A stretch of DNA of 64,000 nt from Cycas panzhihuaensis. Taxonomy: Eukaryota > Cycadophyta. Positions within the stretch are counted from its first letter, which is position 1. Every line of letters starts with the position of its first letter. Location of the stretch: contig CM041465.1 of assembly GCA_023213395.1 (NCBI GenBank), positions 15,376,001 through 15,440,000 of the forward strand, read 5' to 3'. Positions 34,003-47,028 of the stretch are shown in pieces. A model generated the notes under the pieces. It made no database searches and was not told the DNA's origin. It saw only the letters and a list, made by a program, of their open reading frames with translations. Both the position numbers and the translations under genes were made by a program.

Positions 34003-36810
34003 TTTTTCTATTTCAATAAACCATTTATAGGGAACCACTTCTAATGTAGTTGGTAAAAGATTAAACCAAATTTACTTTGGTGCATCAAGTTATTACCATA
34101 TCTACTTAGTTTTATGTATGCTCTTATGGATCTAAATCCCCTTGGTACTTTACTAAGGGTTTCACTTGGCACCTTTGTTCCAAATCAAACCTTCTCAAAA
34201 AACATTGAATTAGCTTTATATATGTTGTCCATTATTTTTTTGTACTAATCCACCAATTAAAAGTAATACCTTTTAATGAGTTTTACCAAACTTGGGTTGG
34301 GCATTTGATCATTTTTTCCAAATCATCTAAAAATTCTCTTGGATTAGATGTAACATCATAAGTCAAAATTTTAGGGACTAGCGTATGCTCTTGAGTTGCC
34401 TTGAAAACTATGTAAATGTAAAACCAAGAACAATATTCTTCATATTATTTTTCTTACCAAGCCTGTAAAACATCCTCAAATCTCATTGATTAAGATTCAA
34501 TTGTGTTACATTTAAGGTGCCCTTCTATTGTTGGGTTAATCAAATAATTTATTGTAGATTGACAATGATAAATATCTTCATAGGGCATTTGCTAATCATT
34601 TTGTTATGTCAATACTAACATATAATCTTCTTCATATATCACTTATCATTTATTAAGTGAAATGAAAATTGCCTTATTATTGTCTTGAATGGTCAACCTT
34701 ACTAAATTTAGACAAAAGGTTGCTCTAATATGCCTGCTCCAAGGTCTTCCAAGTAAGATTTGATAGACATCTTTCTTTCCTAGTAATGAAACTACTTCAA
34801 AATTTATTTCTATTAAAATTTTAGAGCATGTGACTGGATAAATTATTAATCTACCAATAGAATAAATTAGATTTTGATTAACAACTTTAATGATAATTGG
34901 TGATTTAACCAAGCTAGGTTACCCTAATCTTCTCCATGTATCCTCAGTAATTAAATTTACTTGGAAGCTAAAATCGATAATAACATCTTAAAATATATAC
35001 TTGTCAATTTGAGTATCTATTAGAGGTTCCAAATTTTCATCTTCTTTTACCTTCCATCAAGTCATCTACCTCACTTGATTAACCTTTGGCCTTGATTTTC
35101 CTTTATCAATTATGCTCAAAATTTGAGTAATTATTGAGTATACTAGAGTAAGTACTCTTTGGCCCTTATCCTTTTCACCAATCTATTTGCACATTTTATT
35201 CCAAATAGGAAGAAAAAAAATCATTCTCCATCATATAAAGTGGTTGTTTTAAGTTCAACTCATTATGTGTTTCCAAGAATATTTTCTTCTATTATAAAGG
35301 ATCTCGATAAACTATCTTTTATTTTGTAGTTTTATTTGGGATCATTCTTGGTTGCCTCTGATGGTAGTCTGCTCCTCCTTTTATTCCTTACTAAGTAACC
35401 CAATTTAGGTTCCTCTCCTCCCTTGCTGATGAACTTTTTAGTTCTTATGGAGGGGATATGGCCCTTCTGATTATTTTAAATGATTTACAACTTTATTTTT
35501 TCTTTTTATTTTCTCTAGTAACTCTAGGAAATCCATTATCTCATGATCTCTTAGTCCATAGAGAATGCAAATTGTTACTCTAGGTTGATCTATATAACTA
35601 CTACATGCATTCCCTTAACATCAACATTTATTGTATTGGAAATGCTTCATTGTTTCTAGATGTTAATTATGATTTCTTAACTTTACTCTATTCTTTATTC
35701 TCATATTAAAATTGTAATGATCTCTATTGTGAGTTTGCATCTTGTAAATGTGGAAAAATAGCTCTCATCTACTATTTGTTATATTAAGTTAATAGTTTTC
35801 ACTAAAGCCTCTAGGTATCCTTGGCTAGGTTGATTTAGCTTGTACCAACCCTTCTAATAGTTGAGGAGAACTAGGTATAGTTATAGAAATTTCCATGTCT
35901 CCTTCTAATTGTATAGCAACCTCCACTACTTCCTTAAACTTTGAAAGATTATTTTGTTTTAATGCAATTTATACCTTTGTTGCAAGTCTATTAAGAAAAT
36001 AGTCAATTTATTATTTGACATCCATATTATATATAGATTGGGTAAATATCTTTATACATCTCAAGGTAAAGGCTTGAAATATTTTTCCTACCCATATTTG
36101 CAAATTACATAATTCATTAGAGATAGATTATCTATATTTCTATTAACTAATGACCTTTAAAAAATAAGCTTTACATGCATTCCAATCCCAGAGTAATCCT
36201 TAATTTTTCGTAGATTGATACCATGTTTAAGCTTTCCTACATAGAGTGGTTATAAACTTGCTCTATATTATTTAGTCATCAATCATTGCTAAACATGTCC
36301 ATATGGACTCATAGATGAATATATTTTGATTTACATCTAAATTCCCATTGTACTCTAGTAAAGGTATTTTTACTATATATTGGACGATAGGAACACTCAC
36401 CATCTTATTTTGGGGTTGTTGACTTGCTTGATTATAAGGGGAGGGGCATTCTTTTCGAAGCAAAAATCTTTTAAGTGATAAGGACTTAATTTCCCTTTTT
36501 AATTCCTTTAATGCATCTTCAATCAAGTTCTCCTTATGTTTTTCTTTACAACAAGCAATACCAATGCTTCCTCATCTTGAATTTTCCCTTTTCAAATTTT
36601 TGGATATAATAGAAGTCTCTGACTAAGCTCTAAATGTTCTCTACTCTAGTGATAATATCTAGTTATTCTTGATTCATCATGCATTGATTCCTTCCATTAT
36701 TACTCCTCCCCCTTCTATGATCTTAACCTTGAAGAGTCATCATTAACTTATAATAATCTTGGCAAATTATTCAAAAGAAAGATGTAAAATTCAATGACAA
36801 TGGAACCAAA
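34003..36810 (-). pseudogene. Gypsy gag-protease remnant (family M, same as L)
   Basis: Read on the minus strand from the primer-binding site: a gag-like start (36526-36272, MIEDALKELKREIKSL and VKIPLLEYNGNLDVNQNIF), a degenerate capsid region, a knuckle region near 35500, and a retropepsin-like stretch at 34912-34646 with INFEVVSLLGKKDVYQILLG, which matches the plus-strand copy at about 3500. A tail with SDIYEEDYMLVL matches 3680. No RT or integrase follows before the N LTR. Stops everywhere except the 88- and 84-codon stretches. Confidence 0.68.
36788..36806 (-). other. Primer-binding site, decayed tRNA-Asp type
   Basis: On the minus strand TTTGGTTCCATTGTCATTG follows the LTR. It differs from the TTTGGCGCCGTTGCCGGGG site of plant Tat/Athila Gypsy elements by C-to-T and G-to-A changes, plus G-to-T at two positions. 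Confidence 0.5.
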
Positions 36811-37327
36811 TGTTAGATGTTAAATTATAAACTTTTAACATATGCATCATAATATTACAAAATCTATAATAACATCTAACCAAGCATTACATAGGAATTC
36901 CTCGACCAATTCTTCTTTATTAATAATGAGATTGGTTCAACCAATATTATTGGTCTCACCGATCATATTAGATAGAACTTACAATACTCATATCCAAATT
37001 AATACAAACCCATACTCAGATTTAAGAAGTACAAGGTTTTATACTGTTTATTCGACTAAGACTATTTATACAAATATTTAACTTGAATAGTTACAAAAAT
37101 AGTTATAAAACTTACTTTACAATGTCTTAAAAATCCATCAAACATAGGCTAGGTTTATATCGACTATTGCTTGTGTTGACTTCTATCAAGACCCAAAAGT
37201 CAATATCAACTAAGTCCACATATGCAAATGGCATCAATACATCACAACTGCCAAGACTTTGACATACCAAACCTTCAATACAAAATTCTTGACATAAGAA
37301 ATTCGATAAAACTTTAAAATATTAACA
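36811..37327 (-). repeat. 5' LTR of element M (517 bp)
   Basis: Minus-strand LTR, TGTTAATATT...TCTAACA, followed by the primer-binding site. Contains ATTAATAAAGAAGAATTGG in the position equivalent to the N LTR. It abuts the end of element O at 37328. Confidence 0.62.
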
Positions 37328-37379
37328 TTGACCTAACTAACCAACAATTAAGCATCTAATAATATCATTATACCATGAA

Positions 37380-39980
37380 TCCCCTTTGATAACACTGAGA
37401 GCCAAAATAGGCTTATTAGGTAAGGAACCATTCATTGATATGTTGCTTACATCGGAAGGAGATGCATGGGCAAGTTTTTTAGCTATAATATTTCCTTTTT
37501 ATGACTTTTGGTTAACTATTTGAAGGTCAAACTAGTTCCCTACTTATCTTGCAAGGTCTAACTGGTTAATAAGAACTGTGAAGGGGAAAACTAAACAATG
37601 GCTCAAATGATGTTCATGAGCAAGTAATAGTATAACTTCCTTATAGCAAAAATAAGAGAGAAACACTCTTTTTTCATTAAGGTATACTTGAGCTCTACTA
37701 TGACTAAAGTGCAACTAATAAAGCAAACAATGCACTTGATAGCCAAATCATCCTCTTGACCCAATATAACCTTTAAAGATTCCTTTGTGGAAGAAGTGTA
37801 AATGATGAATAACTTATAAAAATATGGTGTAGCTTACATATGGGAAGAAATAAACTTATACTTTAGTTTATCAAAAGAAGCATGGGCTTCAAGAGCTAAG
37901 ATAAAAGGAACCCCCTTTTAAGGAGATGCATGAGTAGTTTAACATTTAAAGCAAAGTTTGCTAAAAAGCAATAGAGAAAACTAAGCCTCCCAAGGACTTG
38001 ATCTACGTATGTGTTTTAAGGGGTGACATTTATAAAATAGCCTTCGCTTTACCAAGATCTACTTAAATGTTATCCTTAGAGATAATAAACCCCAATAATT
38101 TACATGTAATGATGACAAAACTACATAGTGTCTTAAGAAGATCCTTCTAATATCGGTAATATGGTCCACCTGCTTATAAGAGAATCCTTAAAAATCATCC
38201 ATATAGACCTCAATGATCTTACTTATGGGGTCATAAAAAATGAATAGTATGATGTATTCTTAAGGCTAAAGACCATCATCCTATAGGCAAAGGTACCCTA
38301 TGGTGTGGTGAAGGTTTTTATATGGTAATTCTCGAGGGAGATTTGGATTTGGTTATATCTAGACAAACTATCCATTAAGGACATAACCTAAAACCTTGTC
38401 ATCCTATCAATAATTTAGTTAATAAATGGCAAGGGGAAATTATCCTTAAGGCAAGCATTATTGATGTCTCTAAAATCAATGCAAATACATACAACCTCAT
38501 TCTTTTTTATAACTAGGACTATATTAGAAACCCAATTTAGGTAATTAATGGATTTAATTAGGACAACACTAAATAGGTTTTCAACCCCCATCTTTCCCAT
38601 GATTGAAAGCTCTAAATAGATGAGGTATTATTTTTGCCTAATAATCTAGTACCTAGGGTGTGGTGAGATTATAGGTGATAAAATTAGGGTCGATACCCTT
38701 TATATCTATGCAATTCCAAATGAAGATGTCTTAGAACTCTCAAAAGATCTCCACATATTAGATAACCTCTTGAGGGGTTTATTTTTCCCCTACTTTAATG
38801 ATTTTACCCCCGGTAATGTGTATATTAATGGTCTTCACTATAAGCATGATGTTCCCCAAGGGAAAGGCATTTTCTAAAATCTTACCTTATATTCGTTTAG
38901 GGAAAAGCAAGGGGCACTACTAACTAGGTGTTCAAATAGTGTTTCATCATTTTTAAAATAATTAATGCCTTGAATAGTTTTGATTCTAGTGTGCATCATA
39001 GGATGGGGTTTAAGGCTATTATCATATGATCAATCCATAAATCTCAAACATTCTTATGATGGTAAGGCCTCATGCCCCTTGAAAGGTGTTTAGTGGGGTG
39101 TGTTATTAGTTGTAAGGAAGGATCTACAGCCTCATGTATAAGATGTAGTTATGAGTCATACTCTAATGATTTATTACAAGATAAAGAAGAGTTAGACTTA
39201 AATCAAGTGGAGAGGGGCTTAAGAAAAAGAGACTTATATAACAACTAGGTTAGTAGCCCTCTCAAGCATATCTCAACATATGTAATATGCATATAGTTTC
39301 TTCGTCATCATGTAGCTTTAGGTCATTAAGGGCACCAACATATCCATGGTGGTTGACCCTTATGGTTTCAAGTGGGTCAAGTCTAACTTTAGGGAGGTCA
39401 TATCCTAATCAAATTTTAGTTATTCATCTTAAAATAGTCAACCAAGTGCTTTAACTTCCCTAAATAAAGATTACACAACTGGTTGGGGAACCTGATGACC
39501 CTAATCTTAGTGCCTACCTATGTGGATCTACCCCTCATTAATAAATCTGAGTTAATCTCAATGGGATAAGTAAATTGCCCTAATTTGATTCAACCATGCT
39601 CTCCTTAAAAGTATATTATAATCCATATTAGCATCTGGGATAATGATCTTTCTAAAGAGAGTTTTATCTTCAAAGGTCATGGTCTCATCAATAAGATCAT
39701 TGAAGTCCATGGGATGTTTCTTGTAAGCAAGTTGATCACTTAACTATCTCAAAAAGATTTTCTTAAGATGTTATAAATATCATGTCATCCTAAACCACTC
39801 AAATGTGCACTTACCATCACTGTTAACAAAATATTAGGGTTCATCATATTGAAAGAGGGAATCTAAGTTGATCCCAAAAAATTCAAGACCTTCCTAGAGA
39901 TGTTACCTCCTAAAACCTAAACTCAAATCAAATAATTCTTAGGAAGGCTTAGATTCTTGTGGTATTTCTTAATAAACTTT
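37380..39980 (-). pseudogene. Ty3/Gypsy pol remnant (element O)
   Basis: On the minus strand the RT start is clear at 38600-38415: NYLNWVSNIVLVIKKNEVV, CICIDFRDINNACLKDNFPL. Further down are GTFAYRMMV (about 38300) and later RT strands. RNase H lies at 37790-37640 (LGQEDDLAIKCIVCFISCTL and ELKYTLMKKECFSL). Then a tail leads toward 37400, where the LTR of element M begins. The part above 38700 is too degenerate to name but probably holds the protease and gag end. Broken in all frames. Confidence 0.7.
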
Positions 39981-40222
39981 ACCTTGAATGCTGAACCACT
40001 TACAAATCACCTAAAAAGGGGGGTCTTATTTACTTACGCAATACACAAGTGATGTAAAATCCTAAGGAATCATTTAATAACTACAAAATAACTCCCTAAT
40101 ATAAGACAAGAATTTTGAGTAGAAGAATAGTACTCTCTAGTATAAAAAGTAGATATGCTTTATTCCTAATTCAACATTCAAAAAAATAATATTTGAATAA
40201 TATTATACGGTACCATCAATTC
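39981..40222. other. Short intergenic stretch, nothing recognised
   Basis: AT-rich sequence between element O and the LTR of Copia C. A purine run (AAAAAGGGGGG) at about 40012-40022 resembles a polypurine tract but no LTR clearly follows it. Confidence 0.4.
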
Positions 40223-40521
40223 TTAAACGGGTTAATATCACAAGGTCATTACATTAGTTGATTATTTCTAAAAAAATGTCTTAAGTGAACTTTAAATTAG
40301 ATCACTTAAGTGAAATGCACTTTCATGTGTATTATGTATAATTTTATTTCACCTAACTCTAATACTCCCTCTCTCCATATAAAAGTAAAAGCTCAATGGA
40401 CGAGGCTCATTCTTACCTCCTTATTTTGTGAGAGCTACTCTCTTTCTCTCAAGCCTCTCTTGCTCCTATGTTTGCCTTTGTGTTTAGTGCATGGAGATAA
40501 AGGATATATCCACTCTTTTCA
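40223..40521 (+). repeat. 5' LTR of Copia C
   Basis: About 299 bp, aligned to the A LTR by GTTAAT, AAGGTCATT and CTTAAGTGAAATGCACTTT-like blocks. The TG start is mutated to TT; the right end is CA directly before the primer-binding site. Confidence 0.72.
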
Positions 40522-40523
40522 TG

Positions 40524-40535
40524 TGGTATCAGAGC
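40524..40535 (+). other. Primer-binding site of Copia C
   Basis: TGGTATCAGAGC, a perfect match to the canonical plant initiator tRNA-Met site, two bases after the LTR. Confidence 0.9.
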
Positions 40536-42512
40536 TTTCTTCCTTCATATTCCTCACTTACACTTGAAATAAAGCCATCATTTCCTTCTCCCCCACAATC
40601 CATGTGGTGAAGGAGATTGTGAAAATGGATTTAGAAATATTTTTAAGTTTTTATCATAGCATATTTAGTATTGTTTGCTTTCCCTTTCTCTTTTATAGGC
40701 TTGGAATCATAATACGAGGAGTTGTAAGGCCCAAGGATTCTAATCCTTTGATAACCATTTATGCTATCTCATTCTTCTTTTCTTTCCCTTCTTTTTATTC
40801 ATTTAATAAGGGGAAATGTTGCCAAAATTTTTCTAGCTTTTAGAAGAATGATTGTAAGGGGAGGTCCTACCAGCTTAAAAAAAAAAAATGGAGCCATTTA
40901 AAATATCCATCATTGTATGCTCTCACCTTACCTATATTAAGATCCTGGTGATCAAAAAATGATAGAAATTTCATATGGTATCATGTGTTGATGAGATATT
41001 AGTAAGTTAAATTTTTTATAGAAATAAAATCTACTTTCTATACTTCACAGATATACAGAATCTTCTACATAGCTCCAATTGACCTGATTCTAATTATTAC
41101 AAAAAAGGCTCTGAGCCTAGTTTCCAGCACAAAAACTAGCACCAAAATTTGTTGTCGTATGAGAAAGTTATTGTTGTTTTAGTTAACAATAGTTATTTTT
41201 TAATAAGAATTTTGGAAATATATATTTTACTAACTTTGCAGGATTGCCAAAAAAAAATTAGAACTCATTTAGACCTAATTCTACTTCTTGAAGATGAAGC
41301 TCTGAGTCTAGTTTTCAGCACAAAAATCGATACCCAATTTCTTAAAATTAAAAAAAAAAAGCGAAGACATTTTCTTCCTTTTTATAAGGCTTAAAAGGCT
41401 ATTGTAAAAGTGAGTAAAAAAACACTTGGATTGGAGCAATATCTGGTGTCCTCACTCACCTATCAGCATTATATTTCAACACTCTAAAATCACTTCAAGC
41501 AAGCACTCTAAAGACACTCCAAGGAAGCACTCCAAAAACACTCCAAACAAGCATTCTATTTTCGGTTATATGTATATTTGATGCAAATTTGATAATCTTT
41601 TCACTCTCCCTAAAAGGAACGCATGACGTATATTATTTTCCACCATCTTATACATGTTCACATACTTGCTAAGGTTGAGATATCTTGGTTGGTAGAATGC
41701 CGTGCCATAAAGGAGGTGTGGGTTTCAAGTTAGGATTGGACTCAACCAGAATATTAGTGAGGTTTGGTTAGCCATACCATCGTCCCTCAATCAGGGATCC
41801 TCTTGATAACCAACTAGAAAAACTAAAACTTTAATACAAGATTAAAATATACCCAATTCAACATCTATCATAGCCATGGTTACGTATGTACCACTCTTTA
41901 GAAGAGATATATAACTACTCATTGGCGAACTAGGTGAGGTTTGGGAGTACTTAGGCTCCGTTGTGACTTAGATTTCATAACCAAGCACACTTGCGGGTAT
42001 CACTGGTGAAGGCCAACTTAATTTTATTAGAAGTCTAGGTATACCTTCAACAACCTCAACTACATGTTGGATACAAGTTAGAGGTTATTAGGTTGATTAC
42101 GCATTTTACATTTAGGTTTCAAGTTGTGTACACCCAATGATATCAAGTTTCACATTAGCCTACAATCTTGTATATTGATCACTTACTTATTTATAAAAGG
42201 TGATCCATAGTAGAATCATAATCATAGTGCTTCTCATATTCCTGTTATGTTAGGTTAATATTTGTCACAAGTGTTAGTGGTCATTTTTCATCATAGTGTT
42301 TCTCATACTCCTACTGCATTAAGTTAATATTTATCATAAGTGTTGGTGACTTTTCTTTAAGTTGCTCCCTTCATCTTTGAGCAACCATTCTCACTTCTTC
42401 TTCCTTCTATTACACTACTTCATTGCATCTCCTATTTGTAAACAGTGATTGGTCATTTATTACCATCACTTTTATAGTCCCTTATTCATTTCTCCCCTTC
42501 TCAAAGGACACC
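40536..42512 (+). other. Untranslated leader of Copia C
   Basis: About 2 kb without a recognisable protein. The block at 41660-41960 matches the A leader (21895-22200), including a shared stretch around CTTGATAACCA. Tandem-like ACTCCAA motifs lie near 41500-41550. Confidence 0.65.
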
Positions 42513-43457
42513 ATGTCTTCACAATTCAAGTAAAATGTAAACTACATTCTTAAAAGGAAAGAAAATTAGGACATGTGGTTCACTGGTGTCAAAAATTCTA
42601 CAAAGTATGAAGGTCTTTGGAAAGATCACTTGCAACCTACACCATTTGTTACTGCTACAACTACCATAGCTGCTTATGGAAGAGGTGCTCCAACTACTCC
42701 TACTAAAGCTACAACTAAACATCAATGGGAACCTGATGATGATAAAATCCATGTAGGGATACTTCTTGTCACTAATTATTCCCTACATAATCTCATTGAT
42801 AAAGCTGTACATGATACAACATGGAAAGTTCTTGAAGTTCTTAAGAAGAACTTTGACACTAAATCAGACTTAGAATTTGTTTACCTAGTACTAAAGATGA
42901 ACAAATTAAAAATGCAGAAAGGACACATAAGTGAGACAATCAATCTCCTTCATCTAATCAAGCAAGGCATTGATAAAGATTTCAAAACTCAATGCATTAT
43001 ATGGGCTTTCTTGATTCAGTCATGTCTTCATATCCTATATTACAAAAATCTAATGGGAAGTCTTCAATCTAATGACACTTTAAAGACCCTAAATTTTGAG
43101 GGTCTTACTGATAAGTTCATTGAATTTGATAAGACATTTGATACCAACTTTGCCACTACATCAGATCCAACTGATGCTACTTTCGAAGTGGAAGAAGATC
43201 TTTTTTATACCAAAAATTAAGGTCAATACTCTCATAGAGGTGGTAATTCCGATGGAAGAGGCATAAGTAGATAATAAGAACAATGTCCTCTTAGTCAAGA
43301 GGCTCCTAAACTCCAACAAAAATAGTCTCAAGGCCAAGGCTAAAATAATCAACCTGGACCCAGATCCAGTAATTAAAGATAATCCAACCGGCCCAATACT
43401 TCTTATGGGACTGGAAATCAAATAATTGTGTGCCAAAGGTATAATAGAAGAGGACAC
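42513..43457 (+). pseudogene. Copia C gag
   Basis: Starts at the ATG of MSSQFK (42513). The long open stretch 42573-43220 (215 codons) carries KNSTKYEGLWKDHLQP, LEVLKKNFDTKSDLEFVYL and TLKTLNFEGLTDKFIEFDK. Two early stops (codons 7 and 19) separate the start from it. The knuckle near 43431 reads CQRYNRRGHYAKNY, so two of the three Cys of CCHC are now Tyr. Function would be RNA packaging; dead. Confidence 0.82.
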
Positions 43458-43699
43458 TATGCCAAAAATTACAGAATTGCCACCAACAAATTATCGAGCT
43501 ATCAACAGTGCCATGGTATACATAATGTTGAAAATATTTCTTTTGAAGATGTTTTTGGTGGAATGCAATTTCCTCATGCATACCTTCAAAGAATTGAGAC
43601 CATTTTATTAACTGTTGTTGATAGATCCACTAAGTATATTGAGGCTCATTGTGGTTATACTTATTCACTTTTGCCTTCACCACTTGGAGTTGTAAATAG

Positions 43700-46600
43700 T
43701 GCCACCTCAAATACTTCATCTTGGATCATGGATACTGGAACAACATAATATATGACTTCCCATCACCAATTCTTTTAGGATTTTGACTCTAAAGTTCGTG
43801 GTGTTATACACATGGCTGACAAATCATCTCAGCCAGTCAAAGGACTTGGAATTGTTTTCCTAAAACTCCCAAGCCTTCTAGATTTTACCCTTGTTGATGT
43901 TTTATATATTCCTACTCTGAAGTAAAACCTGCTCTCACTATCCACACTTATCTCTCATGGATTTGATCTGAGTGTAACTGTAAATAATCAAACTCTCTAT
44001 GTTATTTACCCTCCTTCAAATGTTGTGCTTATGACCAGAATTCTTGATGGTAAATGTTTTCATCTAATTAGGTCACCATCCTTTGAAGCTAACTATGTTA
44101 ATGATGAATCTACTTTTACCACAACCCTGACTCCTCAAAAGTTATCATAAGTAGCCATACGACATGCTCATATGGGCCATATTAAAATTGATCGTTTAAG
44201 AGAACTACATATCACTCTTCCTAGTATGCCTAGGCTCTCCTCTAAGCCCTTCAAATGTGAAGCATGTATCATTACCAAATCTTAAAGATAAACCTTTTCT
44301 CATAGTCAGTAGAAATCTAACCAACCTTTGTAGCTTGTACACTCAGATATATGCGGTCCTATGCCTATCCCTTCTTTCAAACACAAGTGGTACTATATTA
44401 CTTCCATTGATGATTTTACCAAGAAAGTATGGGTTACTTTTCTTGTAAAGAAAGATGAAGCTTTTTCTATGTTTCAAGCTTTTAAGGCCCATGTGGAAAA
44501 TGAATCTGGATCCAAGATCAAAATATGCAAGATTGACAATGATGATGAGTATACATCTAATGAGTTTGAATCGTACCTATGTAAGTATGGAATCAAATAT
44601 TAGACCACTTTTATGGGTACACCCTAATAAAATAGAGTTATCGGGTGCATGAATAGGACCATCATGAACATGGCTCATGCTATGCTAGTATAAAAGAATG
44701 TCCTTATCTATCTTTAGGCTGAGGCTATCTGGACCGTCGTATATTGCATAAACACTATTAGTCCCTCCAAGCTCGACCCCTCTCCATATGAAATATGGTA
44801 TGGACAAATCCCCTCTATCTCCCACTTTTAAAAATTTGGCTCTATTTGTTATGCTCACATTCTAGAGGAACACAGAAACAAGCTCTAGGACAGAGCCCTT
44901 AAAGTCATCTTTATAAGATACCCTATGGATAAAAAAGTGTACAAGGTTTTTCTACCTTCACAACATAAAATTGTCATTACTAGAGATGTTATCTTTGTGA
45001 ATACTGAAGATCAATTATTCAGACTTGACTCTAAGATGCCTTCATACTAATTTAATGATGCTACTAAATTTGATGTCCAGATTCCAAAATTTAGGGGGGA
45101 GATGCTTAATAGTTATTCGAAATCTTAGAATCTAACAATAGATTCCTAGAGGATACAAGTTATGACTCCCAACCAATGTATATACATCTAACACTATCAT
45201 TTGAGAACAACCAAGTTAACAAAGGTAAAGCCATAACAGAAGGACCACCTTCTCTAACATTAGTGGTTAACCCATCTTCTCTAGCATCGTCAACTTCCTC
45301 CATGCCAAACATTTCATATGATCCTTTTCAAGATCAAAATGAAGACCAAGAGGCTATAGAAATGAAAACCTTATTCCCAACTCAAGGTTTTTATGAAGCT
45401 TACCAACTACACAAGGATATGCAACCAGATAAGGTAGGCAAAATTAGTACTAGAAGTGCTCATAGAGCAAGGATGTATGAATCACTTTTTATTGAGCTTG
45501 AATTAATAGAACTGCATATTATTGTTAATGAAGAGGCCCTAACGTACCAAGAAGTTGTAAAGCATGCAACTTAGAGAAATGTCATGAATGAAGAGTATCG
45601 ATCTCTTATCAAGAATGGTACATAGCAGCTTGTTGATCTACCACTTAGAAGAATGGTAGTTCAAAATAAATAGATGTTCAAAAATAAGTACAGATCAGAT
45701 AGAACCCTAAAAAAACATAAGGCAAGGTTGGTAGCAAAAGGATTCACGTAAAAGGAATGTATCGACTACACCGAAATCTTTACTCCTATAACCAAGTGGC
45801 CTATAATCAGAACTCTTATAGCCTTGGCTGCTCAACAAAGCTAGAAAATCCACCAACTCGATGTTAAGACCACATTTCTAAATGGGGACCTTAAAGAAGA
45901 AATTTATATGGCTCAACTAGAAGGATATAATATTGTTGATCAAGAGCATAAGGTTTGCAAGCTTAGAAAGTCCTTGTATGGCCTAAAACAAGCCCCTCAT
46001 ACACGGTTTACTAAGTTGTCTGAAAGAATGAGGCAACTTGGATATGAGTTTATGACTATCAATATATTGATGCAACACTATTCATCAAGCGCCAAAATGA
46101 TAAAGTCACTTACCTCTTAATCTTTGTAGATGATATGCTAATAACGGGGAATAATGAATAGGTAATTAGCCATCTGAAGAAGGACCTTGCTAAAACTTTT
46201 AAATTGTCTGATATCAGGTTGATGAAATATTACTTAGGAATTGAAGTAACTCAAAATAATGGAAAAATCTTTCTCTCCTAAGAAAAATATATCAATGATC
46301 TTCTGATAAAGTTTTAGTTGTAAGGTACTCGACCAATGGCTACACCTATGGAACCTAATGTTAAACTCTTAGCTAATGGTGACATTAGGGAGGAAGATGT
46401 AACACTCTATAGGCAACTTATAGGTAGTCTCATCTATACTACCAATACAAGACCAGATATTGTAAACTCAGTCGACATTCTTACAAGATTCATGACAAAT
46501 CCTAAGCAGAATCACTAGCAAGTTGTAATACAAGTATTGGGGTACCAGAAGACGACCAGTAAATATAGTTTATTATATGAACCCAATGTAGAATTTAAAT

Positions 46601-47028
46601 TTTATACATACACAGACTCACACATTATCAAAGATAAAGATACAAGAAGATCTACGTCTAGGTATGTAATATTTCTTAGAACATCACTAATATCATAGAG
46701 ATCCAGATGATAAAAGATAATTGCAAACTCAACTACTGAAGCTAAATATATTGTTGCTTTTGAGACAAGCAAGGAGGTGATATGGCTTAGAAAATTGTTG
46801 AATACATTAAATGCCACCCAAACAAGTTCTACTAGCTTACATGTAGATAATCAATCTATAATCCAAATGGCTAAAAATCTTGTATTTCACGATCGTATTA
46901 AACATATAAGTATGAAAGTCTATAGGATTAGAGAACTAGTTCATGATGGCACAATTCACCGCAGATTCTCAGCAGATCAAGTGGCTGATATCTTCACCAA
47001 ACCACTAAAGAGGGTGAAGTTTGAATAG
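43700..47028 (+). pseudogene. Copia C pol (protease, integrase, RT, RNase H)
   Basis: Protease with intact WIMDTGTT at about 43720. GAG-pre-integrase near 44160. Integrase 44340-44600 with SIDDFTKKVWVTFLVKKDE and KICKIDNDDEYTSNEFESYL. A serine-rich linker (45176-45574) ends in a GAFT-like NEEALTYQEVVKHAT. RT 45590-46330 with YMAQLEGYNIVDQEHKVCKL, SLYGLKQAP and LIFVDDMLITG. RNase H 46580-47028 with HISMKVYRIREL and DQVADIFTKPLKRVKFE. Stops at 45749-45751 and 46315-46317 are at the same codons as in A. Pol ends TAG at 47026-47028. Confidence 0.86.

Noticed and set aside
40012-40022. Polypurine run as evidence for another 3' LTR
   Set aside because: No convincing LTR start or second copy follows it.
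41670-41740. Possible tRNA-derived SINE (GGTTTCAAGTT resembling a B box)
   Set aside because: The same block is part of the conserved Copia A/C leader, and no cloverleaf or A-tailed SINE end could be seen.
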